From contig CAYHPW010000078.1 of the NCBI GenBank assembly GCA_964358645.1, forward strand, positions 1 through 10,568: 10,568 nucleotides of DNA. Direction: 5' to 3'. The DNA is from JBBTDV01 sp038042605. Lineage in GTDB: Bacteria > Bdellovibrionota > UBA1018. Positions 1-6,263 of this stretch are shown in pieces. The translations under genes were made by a program, and so were the position numbers. The notes under the pieces are model-generated. The model saw nothing but the letters and a program-made list of their open reading frames with translations. It was not told the origin of the DNA and searched no databases. Every line of letters starts with the position of its first letter. The first letter of the stretch is position 1.

Positions 1-743
1 TAATGACAATCCCAGCACAAGTAGCGGCCCGCATGCGCTTCAATATCGATTTGCGGAACTGCCTGCATCACCTTCATGCCTTTGACGGTTTTTACAGCAT
101 CACCGCTGGCATGGCACTTTCCGCAAAACTCATTCGTGGTAGGCTTGCTTACGCGCGAAAACCGTGGGTTATTTATGTGATCCTTGCCAGCTTCATGACA
201 AGTGGTGCACTCAAGCGAAGCATGATGTGAAACCATTTTTTGGTTCGCTATACTGCGGTGACATGCGCTGCATTCTTTTGGAGGCTGCGGCGTGACCGGA
301 TTATGTGGATTATGACACGACATACATGCCTTGCCTGGATTATGCTGAACAGTGATTATCTGCGGGAACCCCGTTGGCCTAGATGGGCTGTAATTATGGC
401 AAAGAGGGCATAAGCCACGCTGGCGAGGCGCTTCAGGACGATGCGAGGAAGGATCTTCCGCATGTGCTGCAGCAGGGCCGTGACAAACTTCGCACGAAAC
501 ATTGCGATGGAAGCCACGTGACTTGTTCTTGTAAATATCATCGTGGCAATCTGCGCATGCTTTTGCTCCCGCAAAAACGACTTCCTGCTGACGTACCTCA
601 TCAAGCGCGGCAGCGCGATAGTGGCCGTATTTGCCAAATGTAGCCGGAACAAAAAACCACCGCATTGCTACAAAGCCAACTATTATAATAACAAAAATAA
701 CACCCAAGACGACTACTTGTTGTGGAACTTTGCCAGTCTTCAA
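1..743 (-). CDS. Membrane-anchored multihaem c-type cytochrome, at least 8 haems (5' part; runs off left edge)
   Basis: Reading the minus strand from 743, the frame stays open to the window edge (247 residues visible). One membrane segment lies at residues 10-31, followed by a WFFVPATFGKYGHYR stretch and a periplasmic domain with eight CXXCH sites at residues 63, 84, 112, 140, 158, 179, 207 and 243. The N-terminus has a short basic head (MKTGKVPQQ), so this is an uncleaved anchor with the haems outside. There is no in-frame ATG before the anchor. I start it at TTG 743 because an excellent Shine-Dalgarno, AGGTGGAGG (752-760), sits 8 nt upstream. A GTG at 758 directly after an in-frame stop is possible but lies inside that SD. 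It is divergent from the Rieske/cytochrome b genes and probably transfers electrons with them (inference). The haem-domain type and total haem number cannot be fixed because the 3' end is missing. Confidence 0.9.
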   Translation of the reverse strand, partial: MKTGKVPQQVVVLGVIFVIIIVGFVAMRWFFVPATFGKYGHYRAAALDEVRQQEVVFAGAKACADCHDDIYKNKSRGFHRNVSCEVCHGPAAAHAEDPSSHRPEAPRQRGLCPLCHNYSPSRPTGFPQIITVQHNPGKACMSCHNPHNPVTPQPPKECSACHRSIANQKMVSHHASLECTTCHEAGKDHINNPRFSRVSKPTTNEFCGKCHASGDAVKTVKGMKVMQAVPQIDIEAHAGRYLCWDCH

Positions 744-751
744 AAAAAAGC

Positions 752-760
752 CCTCCACCT
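752..760 (-). promoter_or_regulatory. Strong ribosome binding site that sets the TTG start at 743
   Basis: The minus strand reads AGGTGGAGG here, close to the full anti-SD complement, 8 nt before TTG 743. It favours TTG over the GTG at 758, which overlaps it. The divergent gap 744-916 must also carry promoters for both directions. It is AT-rich, but I could not pick out a convincing -35/-10 pair for either gene. Confidence 0.65.
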
Positions 761-916
761 AACCCTGAGTTTATGATGCGACATCTTGAGCTGATTAATA
801 TTGTTAGAGTTATTTAATTTACTTAGCACAAGCAAATACCGGAAAAAATAAAAAGATTAAAATTTCGATACTGGCCGAAGTGTTGCAAAACAGTTTGCGC
901 CCAATTATGCATCGCT

Positions 917-1465
917 ATGCGTCGGGCTCTTATGGAAGACAAACCAGTAATCCCAGACTTTCTAGAAAGACGTTCGTTTTTAACCATAATCATCGCTTTT
1001 GGCACAGTGGCTATCGGAGCAATGCTTTCGATCCCGCTTTTGCGTTTTGCCTTTCACCCGCTACTGGCCAAGACCACAGAAACAGGTTGGTCTACGGTTG
1101 GTTCGATTGATGAATTTATATCCATCACAGGCCCGGTTAAAAGAATCATAAGCGTCGAGCAACGTGATGGCTGGCGAAAAAACGTCTCCGATAAAGCGGT
1201 TTATGTCATAAAAAAAGCCGATAGCAGGCTTGTGGTTCTTTCACCCATTTGCCCGCATCTTGGATGTCCAATCGCATGGAGTGAGGAGAAAAAACAATTC
1301 CTCTGCCCATGTCACGTTGGCATATTTGCACCTGACGGAGCAAAAGTTGCGGGACCGCCGCCACGCGAGATGGATGAGCTTAATATCAAAATAGAAGGGA
1401 AGAAACTACTGGTGCAATATCAGTACTTCCGTTCACTTGTGCCAACCAAAGAGGTGATGGCTTGA
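917..1465 (+). CDS. Rieske [2Fe-2S] protein of a quinol:cytochrome c oxidoreductase
   Basis: This 182-residue protein is the usual length for a Rieske subunit. An uncleaved N-terminal membrane anchor (about 21-42) follows the FLERRSFL head. The cluster-binding domain carries CPHLGC at 112-117 and CPCH at 130-133, giving ligands C112, H114, C130 and H133 and the disulfide pair C117/C132. Family role: it takes one electron from quinol at the Qo site of cytochrome b and delivers it to a haem c. The second loop reads CPCHVGIF, where canonical high-potential Rieske proteins have CPCHGSxY. The Ser and Tyr that hydrogen-bond the cluster are therefore Gly and Phe, which suggests a low potential suited to menaquinol. 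ATG 917 is the longest start; ATG 932 (MEDKPVIPDF) is equally plausible, and neither has a strong SD. The stop overlaps the next gene's start by 4 bp (TTGA), so the two are translationally coupled. Confidence 0.95.
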   Translation: MRRALMEDKPVIPDFLERRSFLTIIIAFGTVAIGAMLSIPLLRFAFHPLLAKTTETGWSTVGSIDEFISITGPVKRIISVEQRDGWRKNVSDKAVYVIKKADSRLVVLSPICPHLGCPIAWSEEKKQFLCPCHVGIFAPDGAKVAGPPPREMDELNIKIEGKKLLVQYQYFRSLVPTKEVMA

Positions 1466-2892
1466 ACACCGGGCCACTACATAGATTTTTAATGTGGGTG
1501 GATCAAAGAACAGGCCTAAATGCTCTTCTTAAAAAAGCCCTGGGGGAACCCATCCCAGGTGGCGCGCGCCTGGCTTACATTTTTGGTTCCGGACTAATCT
1601 TTATATTCATTCTGCAAGCAATTACCGGGGTTTTTCTGACTCTCTATTATGTTCCGTCAGCCGATCATGCATATTCCACCGTATCTTACATCACTAAAGA
1701 AGTGACCTCAGGTTCCTTTCTTAGAAGCCTGCACGCGTACGGATCAAGCGCGATGGTAATCATCCTTATATTACATGTCACACAAACCATTATTTACGGC
1801 GCATACAAGAGACAACGCGAACTCCTTTGGCTATCAGGTTGTTTTTTATCCGTCCTGATACTTGGAATGGCTTTTACCGGTTATTTGCTGCCCTGGGACC
1901 AAAAAGCATATTTTGCAACAGCAGTCGGAACTAACATAGCGACCGAGGTCCCATTAGTTGGCGACCTGATTAAGCGTTTCATGCGCGGCGGGAACGATCT
2001 GGGGACTCTTACGCTTTCGAGATTTTTTTCAGCGCATGTGCTTTTCATCCCTGCTGCAATTGGCGCCATGGTTTCCATTCATGTTTATTTGTTTCGTAAA
2101 GCCGGGGCAGCAGGCCCATTCACACACACTCCAACGTTACATCACCAACAAAACTCAGAGCCCTTTTATCCGAAACAACTTTTAATGGATCTTGGTCTTG
2201 CTCTTCTTCTTATAGCAATGCTTTCAATGCTAGCCCATTTCCATCCTTATGAGCTAGGCCCCCAAGCCAATCCGGCTGATACGCATTATTTAGGACGCCC
2301 GGAATGGTATTACCGCCCCGTTTTCCAATGGCTTAAGTACTGGAAACCACCATACACGGCGATCGGCATACTTGTAATTCCTCTTGTGGTGGCCGTAATC
2401 TTTGCAGCCTTGCCTTTCTTAGACAGACATACCGAGCGACATCCCTCAAAACGACCCATCGTGCTTTCGACTTATGCATTTGTTTTGGCATTGTTAGTTT
2501 TGCTGGGCCGACAAAGCTATCTTGACGATAGCGATACTCCAGCGGTTCTCAATCAGATGACAAAGCAGGAGCTTGAGGTGGAGGAAATCATGAGCCGTCC
2601 GTTCGAGCCGGAAGTATCCGGAGTTATTGTTGCAACAACTCCGCCTGCGGTTACCATTAAAGGGCGGCAAACCTATGAGCTACAGGCCTGCGATGCTTGC
2701 CACGGCCATGGCGGATCCGGCGGACCTGGCGCCAGCAAGCTTACAGGAATCGGGTCGAAATATTCAACGGAACAACTAATGACACTTCTTAAACATCCAG
2801 ACGAAAAAATGATCGCTGGCGGGATGATCCCATCCCAACTGCGTGAGCGTGAACTTAAAGCGTTGGTGGAATACTTAAGAAGCTTGAAATGA
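1462..2892 (+). CDS. Cytochrome b6/subunit IV fusion with C-terminal monohaem cytochrome c domain
   Basis: This 476-residue membrane protein starts at TTG 1462, inside the Rieske stop, with GAGGTGATGG just upstream as SD. Residues 38-210 form a four-helix cytochrome b core. Its b-haem ligands are H91/H105 and H192/H207; the 14/15 spacing is that of b6-type rather than bc1-type cytochromes. Three more helices (about 239-258, 300-320, 333-350) form the subunit IV part, with the Qo motif PEWY at 280-283. Residues about 395-476 form a small cytochrome c domain with CDACH at 410-414 and M455 (GGMIPS) as likely sixth ligand. The position of the Cys that binds the extra haem c(n)/c(i) in b6f is occupied by I40, so that haem is probably absent. 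Role: menaquinol oxidation at Qo, with electrons passing Rieske to the fused haem c, in the inner membrane. Fusion of b6, subunit IV and haem c in one chain is known in several lineages. Confidence 0.95.
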   Translation: MNTGPLHRFLMWVDQRTGLNALLKKALGEPIPGGARLAYIFGSGLIFIFILQAITGVFLTLYYVPSADHAYSTVSYITKEVTSGSFLRSLHAYGSSAMVIILILHVTQTIIYGAYKRQRELLWLSGCFLSVLILGMAFTGYLLPWDQKAYFATAVGTNIATEVPLVGDLIKRFMRGGNDLGTLTLSRFFSAHVLFIPAAIGAMVSIHVYLFRKAGAAGPFTHTPTLHHQQNSEPFYPKQLLMDLGLALLLIAMLSMLAHFHPYELGPQANPADTHYLGRPEWYYRPVFQWLKYWKPPYTAIGILVIPLVVAVIFAALPFLDRHTERHPSKRPIVLSTYAFVLALLVLLGRQSYLDDSDTPAVLNQMTKQELEVEEIMSRPFEPEVSGVIVATTPPAVTIKGRQTYELQACDACHGHGGSGGPGASKLTGIGSKYSTEQLMTLLKHPDEKMIAGGMIPSQLRERELKALVEYLRSLK

Positions 2893-2894
2893 AC

Positions 2895-4106
2895 TTAATG
2901 CTCAGCCTCCGTGCCAGGCTGGTTTAAAAGCGGTATCGCAGTCTTGACCAAAAGTGTGAACACTAAAAAGCCTACGGAAAACACCCCAGAAGAAATCCTG
3001 TATTCAGCCAAACTCGGGGCATAGAGATAAATCTCACCAAGCGTATCAGGGGTAAATCCAGGTATCACGAGCCCCATGCCTTTTTCGGTATAAACACCAA
3101 AGAAAATGAGCAAACAGCCTATGTTCATCATGGCAAGATTGTTCCTGGTTTTAGGAACCAAGAAAATCAGGAACGCCACAAAATCTGCCACTATGGCAGG
3201 CCACATGAAATAGTGCACTCCCGTCTTGGCGAACAGTGACGAAAATAAAACTTTTGTATGTATAAGATGCTCAGTGTTTGAATAAAACTCTTTAAAAACC
3301 TCAGCGCCAAGCAGGAATAAATTAAGGAACATTGTGTACGCCATAAGTTCTGCCACCTTGGTTAAAGCGGCGTCCTGGATTTTAAGCTTGTTTGTCTTCC
3401 TTAAAACCTGGAACAATATCAGCAGCACGGCGGGGCCGGAACAAAATGCAGAGGCGATGAACCGCGGCGCGAGTATTGAGGCATTCCAGAACGGCCGCGC
3501 TGAAACGCCATTATATAAAAAAGCAGTGACTGTATGAATCGCAAGGGCAGCCGGAATCGATGCTAGTACCAATGGGGCTAGAATTTTTTTATTATAATGC
3601 TTTCCTCTGTAGGCGCAGTAAAGCAAGTACACGACTATAACGACGTTGAGCACGAAGTAGAGGTTTAAAACAAGAACGTCCCAAGCCAGCAAAGAATATG
3701 GAAAATTTGGGCTGCCCACGAAAGGCAACAGATGCAGTACCCTATCAGGCCGGCCGATATCCACGGTGACAAAAAGAAAACACATTACAATCGCGCTAAT
3801 TGCGAGCATTTCACCAAGTAGCACGACTTCTTTTATAGGCTTCCAGTTATAAATATATGCAGGAATAACAAGCATCACAGCCGCGGCAGCAACGCCCACC
3901 AAAAAAGTGAACTGGCCGATATAGAACCCCCAGGAAACCTGGTCACGCATATTAGTGACGATCAATCCTTTAGTAAGCTGCTCCCAATACGCAACAGCGC
4001 CTGACGTTATAAGAATGCCTAGAAAGCACATCCAGATCCAGTAATATGCGTTGCCGCGGAACCATGATTTCACGCTTGTTTTCAGGAAGTCAAAAAAGTG
4101 CTGCAT
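2895..4106 (-). CDS. NrfD/PsrC-family quinone-interacting membrane subunit (Hmc/DsrP-like)
   Basis: This 403-residue, very hydrophobic protein has about ten membrane segments, the length of the DsrP/HmcC branch rather than the shorter eight-helix NrfD. Family signatures are DIGRPDR (116-122), HTVTAFLYNG (191-200), APRFIASAF (213-221) and EKGMGLVIPGF (341-351). Family role: it binds menaquinone and exchanges electrons with the periplasmic ferredoxin-like subunit; it carries no haem. It is the last gene of a three-gene operon, 15 bp after the FeS gene, with GGGG (minus strand) as SD. Its TAA stop lies 2 bp from the stop of the convergent cytochrome b gene, so no terminator fits between them and read-through would make antisense RNA to the b gene. 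The subunit set resembles the Cbc-type quinone oxidoreductases described in Geobacter; that match is from memory and not tested here. Confidence 0.93.
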   Translation of the reverse strand: MQHFFDFLKTSVKSWFRGNAYYWIWMCFLGILITSGAVAYWEQLTKGLIVTNMRDQVSWGFYIGQFTFLVGVAAAAVMLVIPAYIYNWKPIKEVVLLGEMLAISAIVMCFLFVTVDIGRPDRVLHLLPFVGSPNFPYSLLAWDVLVLNLYFVLNVVIVVYLLYCAYRGKHYNKKILAPLVLASIPAALAIHTVTAFLYNGVSARPFWNASILAPRFIASAFCSGPAVLLILFQVLRKTNKLKIQDAALTKVAELMAYTMFLNLFLLGAEVFKEFYSNTEHLIHTKVLFSSLFAKTGVHYFMWPAIVADFVAFLIFLVPKTRNNLAMMNIGCLLIFFGVYTEKGMGLVIPGFTPDTLGEIYLYAPSLAEYRISSGVFSVGFLVFTLLVKTAIPLLNQPGTEAEH

Positions 4107-4121
4107 ATTTCCCAGTCCCCT

Positions 4122-5189
4122 TTATAGCCCGTAGAAGTAAAAGAACTTAGGCCTGGTCTTAAGCTCGTTCTTTAGAATAAAGACCCTTTTGTTCTTGATG
4201 ATGTAACTAATCTCACTGTTCGGATCTATAAGGTTACCAAACTTCCTGGCACCCACCGGACAAACTTCAACACAGGCGGGATACCTACCCTTCCTTGTGC
4301 GTTGGATACAAAACGTGCATTTCTCCACCACTCCGCGTGGGCGCGGCCTGTTACCAAGATAATGCATGTCCTGATTTATGTCCTCGGCCTGGATTTTCGG
4401 CTCCGCCCAGTTAAAGTGTCTGGCACCATAAGGACACGCGGCCATACAGTAACGACAACCGATGCACCAGTTATAATCAATAACCACGATTCCATCCGGT
4501 TCCTTCCATGTAGCCTTGACAGGACACACCTTCACGCACGGCGGATTCTCGCACTGCTGGCAGCTGATGGGAATGTAAAAATGGTCCTCGCGTGGGACCT
4601 TGCAAGCGGATTTTTCTGCTTTATCTTCGTCGCTATTCACATGATAAAGCGGGTATTGTGATTCTGGTTTTTCTAAAATCGCTTTTTGTTTCGCGGTAAG
4701 TTCCGTAAGCTGATGCGGGGACACGCGCTTGCTGTTCTCGTCATGAATGCTATTTGGTGAACAATAGTATGGATCAGCTTCCGGCAAATCTATCCCGTGC
4801 TCCTTGTTGAACTCAAGCACACGTATCCAGTGAATCTCCGGGTCACGCGACTGGTTATTCTCCTTAACACACGCATGCACGCAACGCCGGCAACCTATGC
4901 AGCGTGAGATATCAAGTCCGTAACCGAACAAGACCTTATCCATAGCCGGTTCAGTGCCGACCTTCACGGATTTAGCAAATTTCTTTAAATTTTCCTTCTC
5001 CATCCGCCGCAGAACTTGTTCCACTTGCGTGGGGGTCAGCTCAAGAAAATGTTTTTGCAAAAGAGCCTCGGCCTCTTCCTTGGTGCAACCTACGAAAGTC
5101 GGGATGCACAATGATGCCGCAACTAAGGCGCTCTTTTCCAGAAATTCGCGCCTGCTGATGTTATCGCCCACTACAGTTTTCTCCTTCAT
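4122..5189 (-). CDS. Tat-exported ferredoxin-like subunit with four [4Fe-4S] clusters (DsrO/HmcB/NrfC-like)
   Basis: This 355-residue protein begins with a twin-arginine signal (SRREFLEK at 12-19, then a hydrophobic run), so it is exported folded. TFVGC at 31-35 could be a lipobox with lipidation on C35, though Phe at -3 is atypical. Sixteen Cys lie in four groups: C97/100/103/107, C210/213/218/222, C242/245/248/252 and C291/294/306/310. This is the classic four-cubane arrangement of the DmsB/NrfC/DsrO superfamily. Role: it relays electrons between the NrfD quinone site and the tetrahaem cytochrome at the periplasmic face. Residues 40-85 and 125-200 are longer linkers than in short NrfC proteins. 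The start overlaps the cytochrome stop by 4 bp (ATGA), and GGAGGG lies 8 nt upstream of the ATG, so translation is coupled. All cluster ligands are present. Confidence 0.94.
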   Translation of the reverse strand: MKEKTVVGDNISRREFLEKSALVAASLCIPTFVGCTKEEAEALLQKHFLELTPTQVEQVLRRMEKENLKKFAKSVKVGTEPAMDKVLFGYGLDISRCIGCRRCVHACVKENNQSRDPEIHWIRVLEFNKEHGIDLPEADPYYCSPNSIHDENSKRVSPHQLTELTAKQKAILEKPESQYPLYHVNSDEDKAEKSACKVPREDHFYIPISCQQCENPPCVKVCPVKATWKEPDGIVVIDYNWCIGCRYCMAACPYGARHFNWAEPKIQAEDINQDMHYLGNRPRPRGVVEKCTFCIQRTRKGRYPACVEVCPVGARKFGNLIDPNSEISYIIKNKRVFILKNELKTRPKFFYFYGL

Positions 5190-5734
5190 TTTTTCTGCCC
5201 TCCAAAAAACAAGGGCTCCCCTTTAGGCGGCTCAGGCGCCGGGAACGGCACTATAGGCTTCACACGCGGGGAATGCGGGTTATGGCAATGCACACAGAGG
5301 AAGTATGTTTTCTTACCGTTCCAGAAACCTGCTCTTTTGCCGTGAACGCCAGCTTTCCAGTCCCTGAACGTCGGACCATGGCACTGCCCGCATAGAAGAT
5401 ATGATTTTGAAAAATCAACTAGAGCGCCGCTAGCAAGCTTAAGCTTGTCACGGTTAGCGGCATTGTGGCAATCAAGGCACCACCTGTTTTTGGAATCATG
5501 CTCAAACACTATCCCGGTGTGCTCATCTCTAAGCTGCCGCCGTTTGGGGTTCACAGGCATTCCTTCGTGGCAACCTGAACATGGAAATATGCCTTCCGAA
5601 AGCGGCGGCGCTGGAGTTTCAACATCCCCAGGGGACCATTCCGTGGTTACTTTACTAACAGGTGATGGTTCAGAACAAAATACATAAGATATAAACACTA
5701 TTAACAGACAACTATAGAAAAAGAACTTTCGCAT
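5186..5734 (-). CDS. Exported tetrahaem c-type cytochrome, subunit of the NrfD/FeS module
   Basis: This 182-residue protein has an N-terminal Sec signal or anchor (MRKFFFYS, hydrophobic to about residue 20). C20 follows YVF, which is a poor lipobox, so soluble periplasmic, lipidated and anchored forms all remain possible. Four CXXCH motifs lie at residues 52, 86, 115 and 147. Extra histidines (H72, H79, H131, H154) are candidate sixth ligands for bis-His haems. The last haem lies in a CVHCHNPHSPR segment followed by a Pro-rich tail (about 162-174). It is the first gene of the operon, with GGAAG about 7 nt before ATG 5734, and overlaps the FeS gene by 4 bp. Inferred role: periplasmic electron entry or exit point of the complex. 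A Cbc- or Hmc-like cytochrome subunit is the nearest idea, but I do not recognise a named family with certainty. Confidence 0.92.
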   Translation of the reverse strand: MRKFFFYSCLLIVFISYVFCSEPSPVSKVTTEWSPGDVETPAPPLSEGIFPCSGCHEGMPVNPKRRQLRDEHTGIVFEHDSKNRWCLDCHNAANRDKLKLASGALVDFSKSYLLCGQCHGPTFRDWKAGVHGKRAGFWNGKKTYFLCVHCHNPHSPRVKPIVPFPAPEPPKGEPLFFGGQKK

Positions 5735-5839
5735 GTCCCACTTCCAAACTTTTATGATTATTTTTGTAATTAAAAATACACCAACTACAAACGGAAGGAA
5801 ACCGCTATTGTCGCTGCTTGTATTATTTGTAAAATCTTC

Positions 5840-5883
5840 AAATCAGGCGGCATGAAGCTAATTGCCTCAACGCCGCCCGATTT
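5840..5883 (-). terminator. Hairpin terminator-like structure after the dihaem cytochrome gene
   Basis: On the minus strand, AAATCGGGCGGC (5883-5872) pairs with GCCGCCTGATTT (5851-5840) in a 12-bp stem with one G-U pair. In the plus-strand reading that position is an A-C mismatch, so the stem is better on minus. The loop contains a second 5-bp stem, GAGGC/GCTTC. Only a short T-run (GATTTT) follows, so it may be a weak terminator or an mRNA-stabilising element. It starts 7 nt after the dihaem stop and lies about 105 bp before the tetrahaem operon, which suggests the two are separate transcripts. Confidence 0.55.
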
Positions 5884-5890
5884 AGGAGTT

Positions 5891-6184
5891 CTACTCCTTA
5901 TCCTTAATTGATTTTTTCTTAGCTTTTTGTTGTCCTAGATGACAAACATTACATGATGTTGCACCGGCATAGTCTATATCGCCTACCTTTTCGCCTTTCG
6001 CCATACCATCAACCATCTTCTTAGCTTCTATATACAATGGCTTATCGGATGGCTCCTTCATCTTGCCTTGAACATGGCATTCAGTGCATGAAGCCATGCC
6101 AAGGTCTTTTTTAAATGCAGGTTTGGCAAAAGCAACACCGCTAAATACAAGTGACAATCCAAGTAATAACATTATTTTTTTCAT
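5891..6184 (-). CDS. Small periplasmic dihaem c-type cytochrome
   Basis: This 97-residue precursor has a clear Sec signal peptide (MKKIMLLL, hydrophobic core, cleavage after AFA at residue 20), leaving a basic mature protein of about 77 residues. Two CXXCH motifs lie at 33-37 (CTECH) and 78-82 (CNVCH), separated by a Lys-rich, probably helical stretch, with a charged Lys-rich tail. H82 and H37 are proximal ligands; no other His exists in the mature protein. The sixth ligands must therefore be Met (M30, M42, M58 or M61), another side chain, or an open or exchangeable site. AAGGAA lies about 8 nt before the ATG. Inferred role: a soluble shuttle between the membrane complexes and the larger multihaem proteins encoded on both sides. 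The family is not recognised by name. Confidence 0.9.
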   Translation of the reverse strand: MKKIMLLLGLSLVFSGVAFAKPAFKKDLGMASCTECHVQGKMKEPSDKPLYIEAKKMVDGMAKGEKVGDIDYAGATSCNVCHLGQQKAKKKSIKDKE

Positions 6185-6216
6185 TGATCTGGTTCCTTTT
6201 ATTGATTGTTAATTCA

Positions 6217-6232
6217 GCTTATTATAATAAGC
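6217..6232 (-). promoter_or_regulatory. Perfect 16-bp palindrome containing a consensus -10 box, upstream of the dihaem gene
   Basis: GCTTATTATAATAAGC is its own reverse complement. It contains a perfect TATAAT on the minus strand (6226-6221). TTTAGA, 15 bp upstream, is a modest -35 candidate. The site starts 33 bp before ATG 6184. A direct repeat AAACTCAG (6234-6241 and 6245-6252, 11 bp apart, about one helical turn) lies just upstream and could be an activator or repressor site. A promoter overlapped by an operator is the likely reading. Confidence 0.5.
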
Positions 6233-6263
6233 CAAACTCAGTCTAAACTCAGCTAAATTTATT

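Noticed and set aside
356..652. Open frame of 98 codons on minus with an ATG start
   Set aside because: It lies wholly within the eight-haem cytochrome in another frame on the same strand. It has no signal or motif, while the other frame gives regularly spaced CXXCH sites.
744..916. Promoters in the divergent gap
   Set aside because: The gap is AT-rich with several TAAAAT/TTATTT-like hexamers, but no pair with proper spacing stands out, so none is called.
4122..5189. Frameshift or missing cluster ligand in the FeS protein
   Set aside because: All sixteen Cys are present in the expected spacing and the C-terminus has the usual family form.
5735..5839. Sigma70 promoter for the tetrahaem operon
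   Set aside because: TTGGTG with ATAATC at 17 bp on minus is possible but weak in an AT-rich stretch, so it is not listed as a feature.
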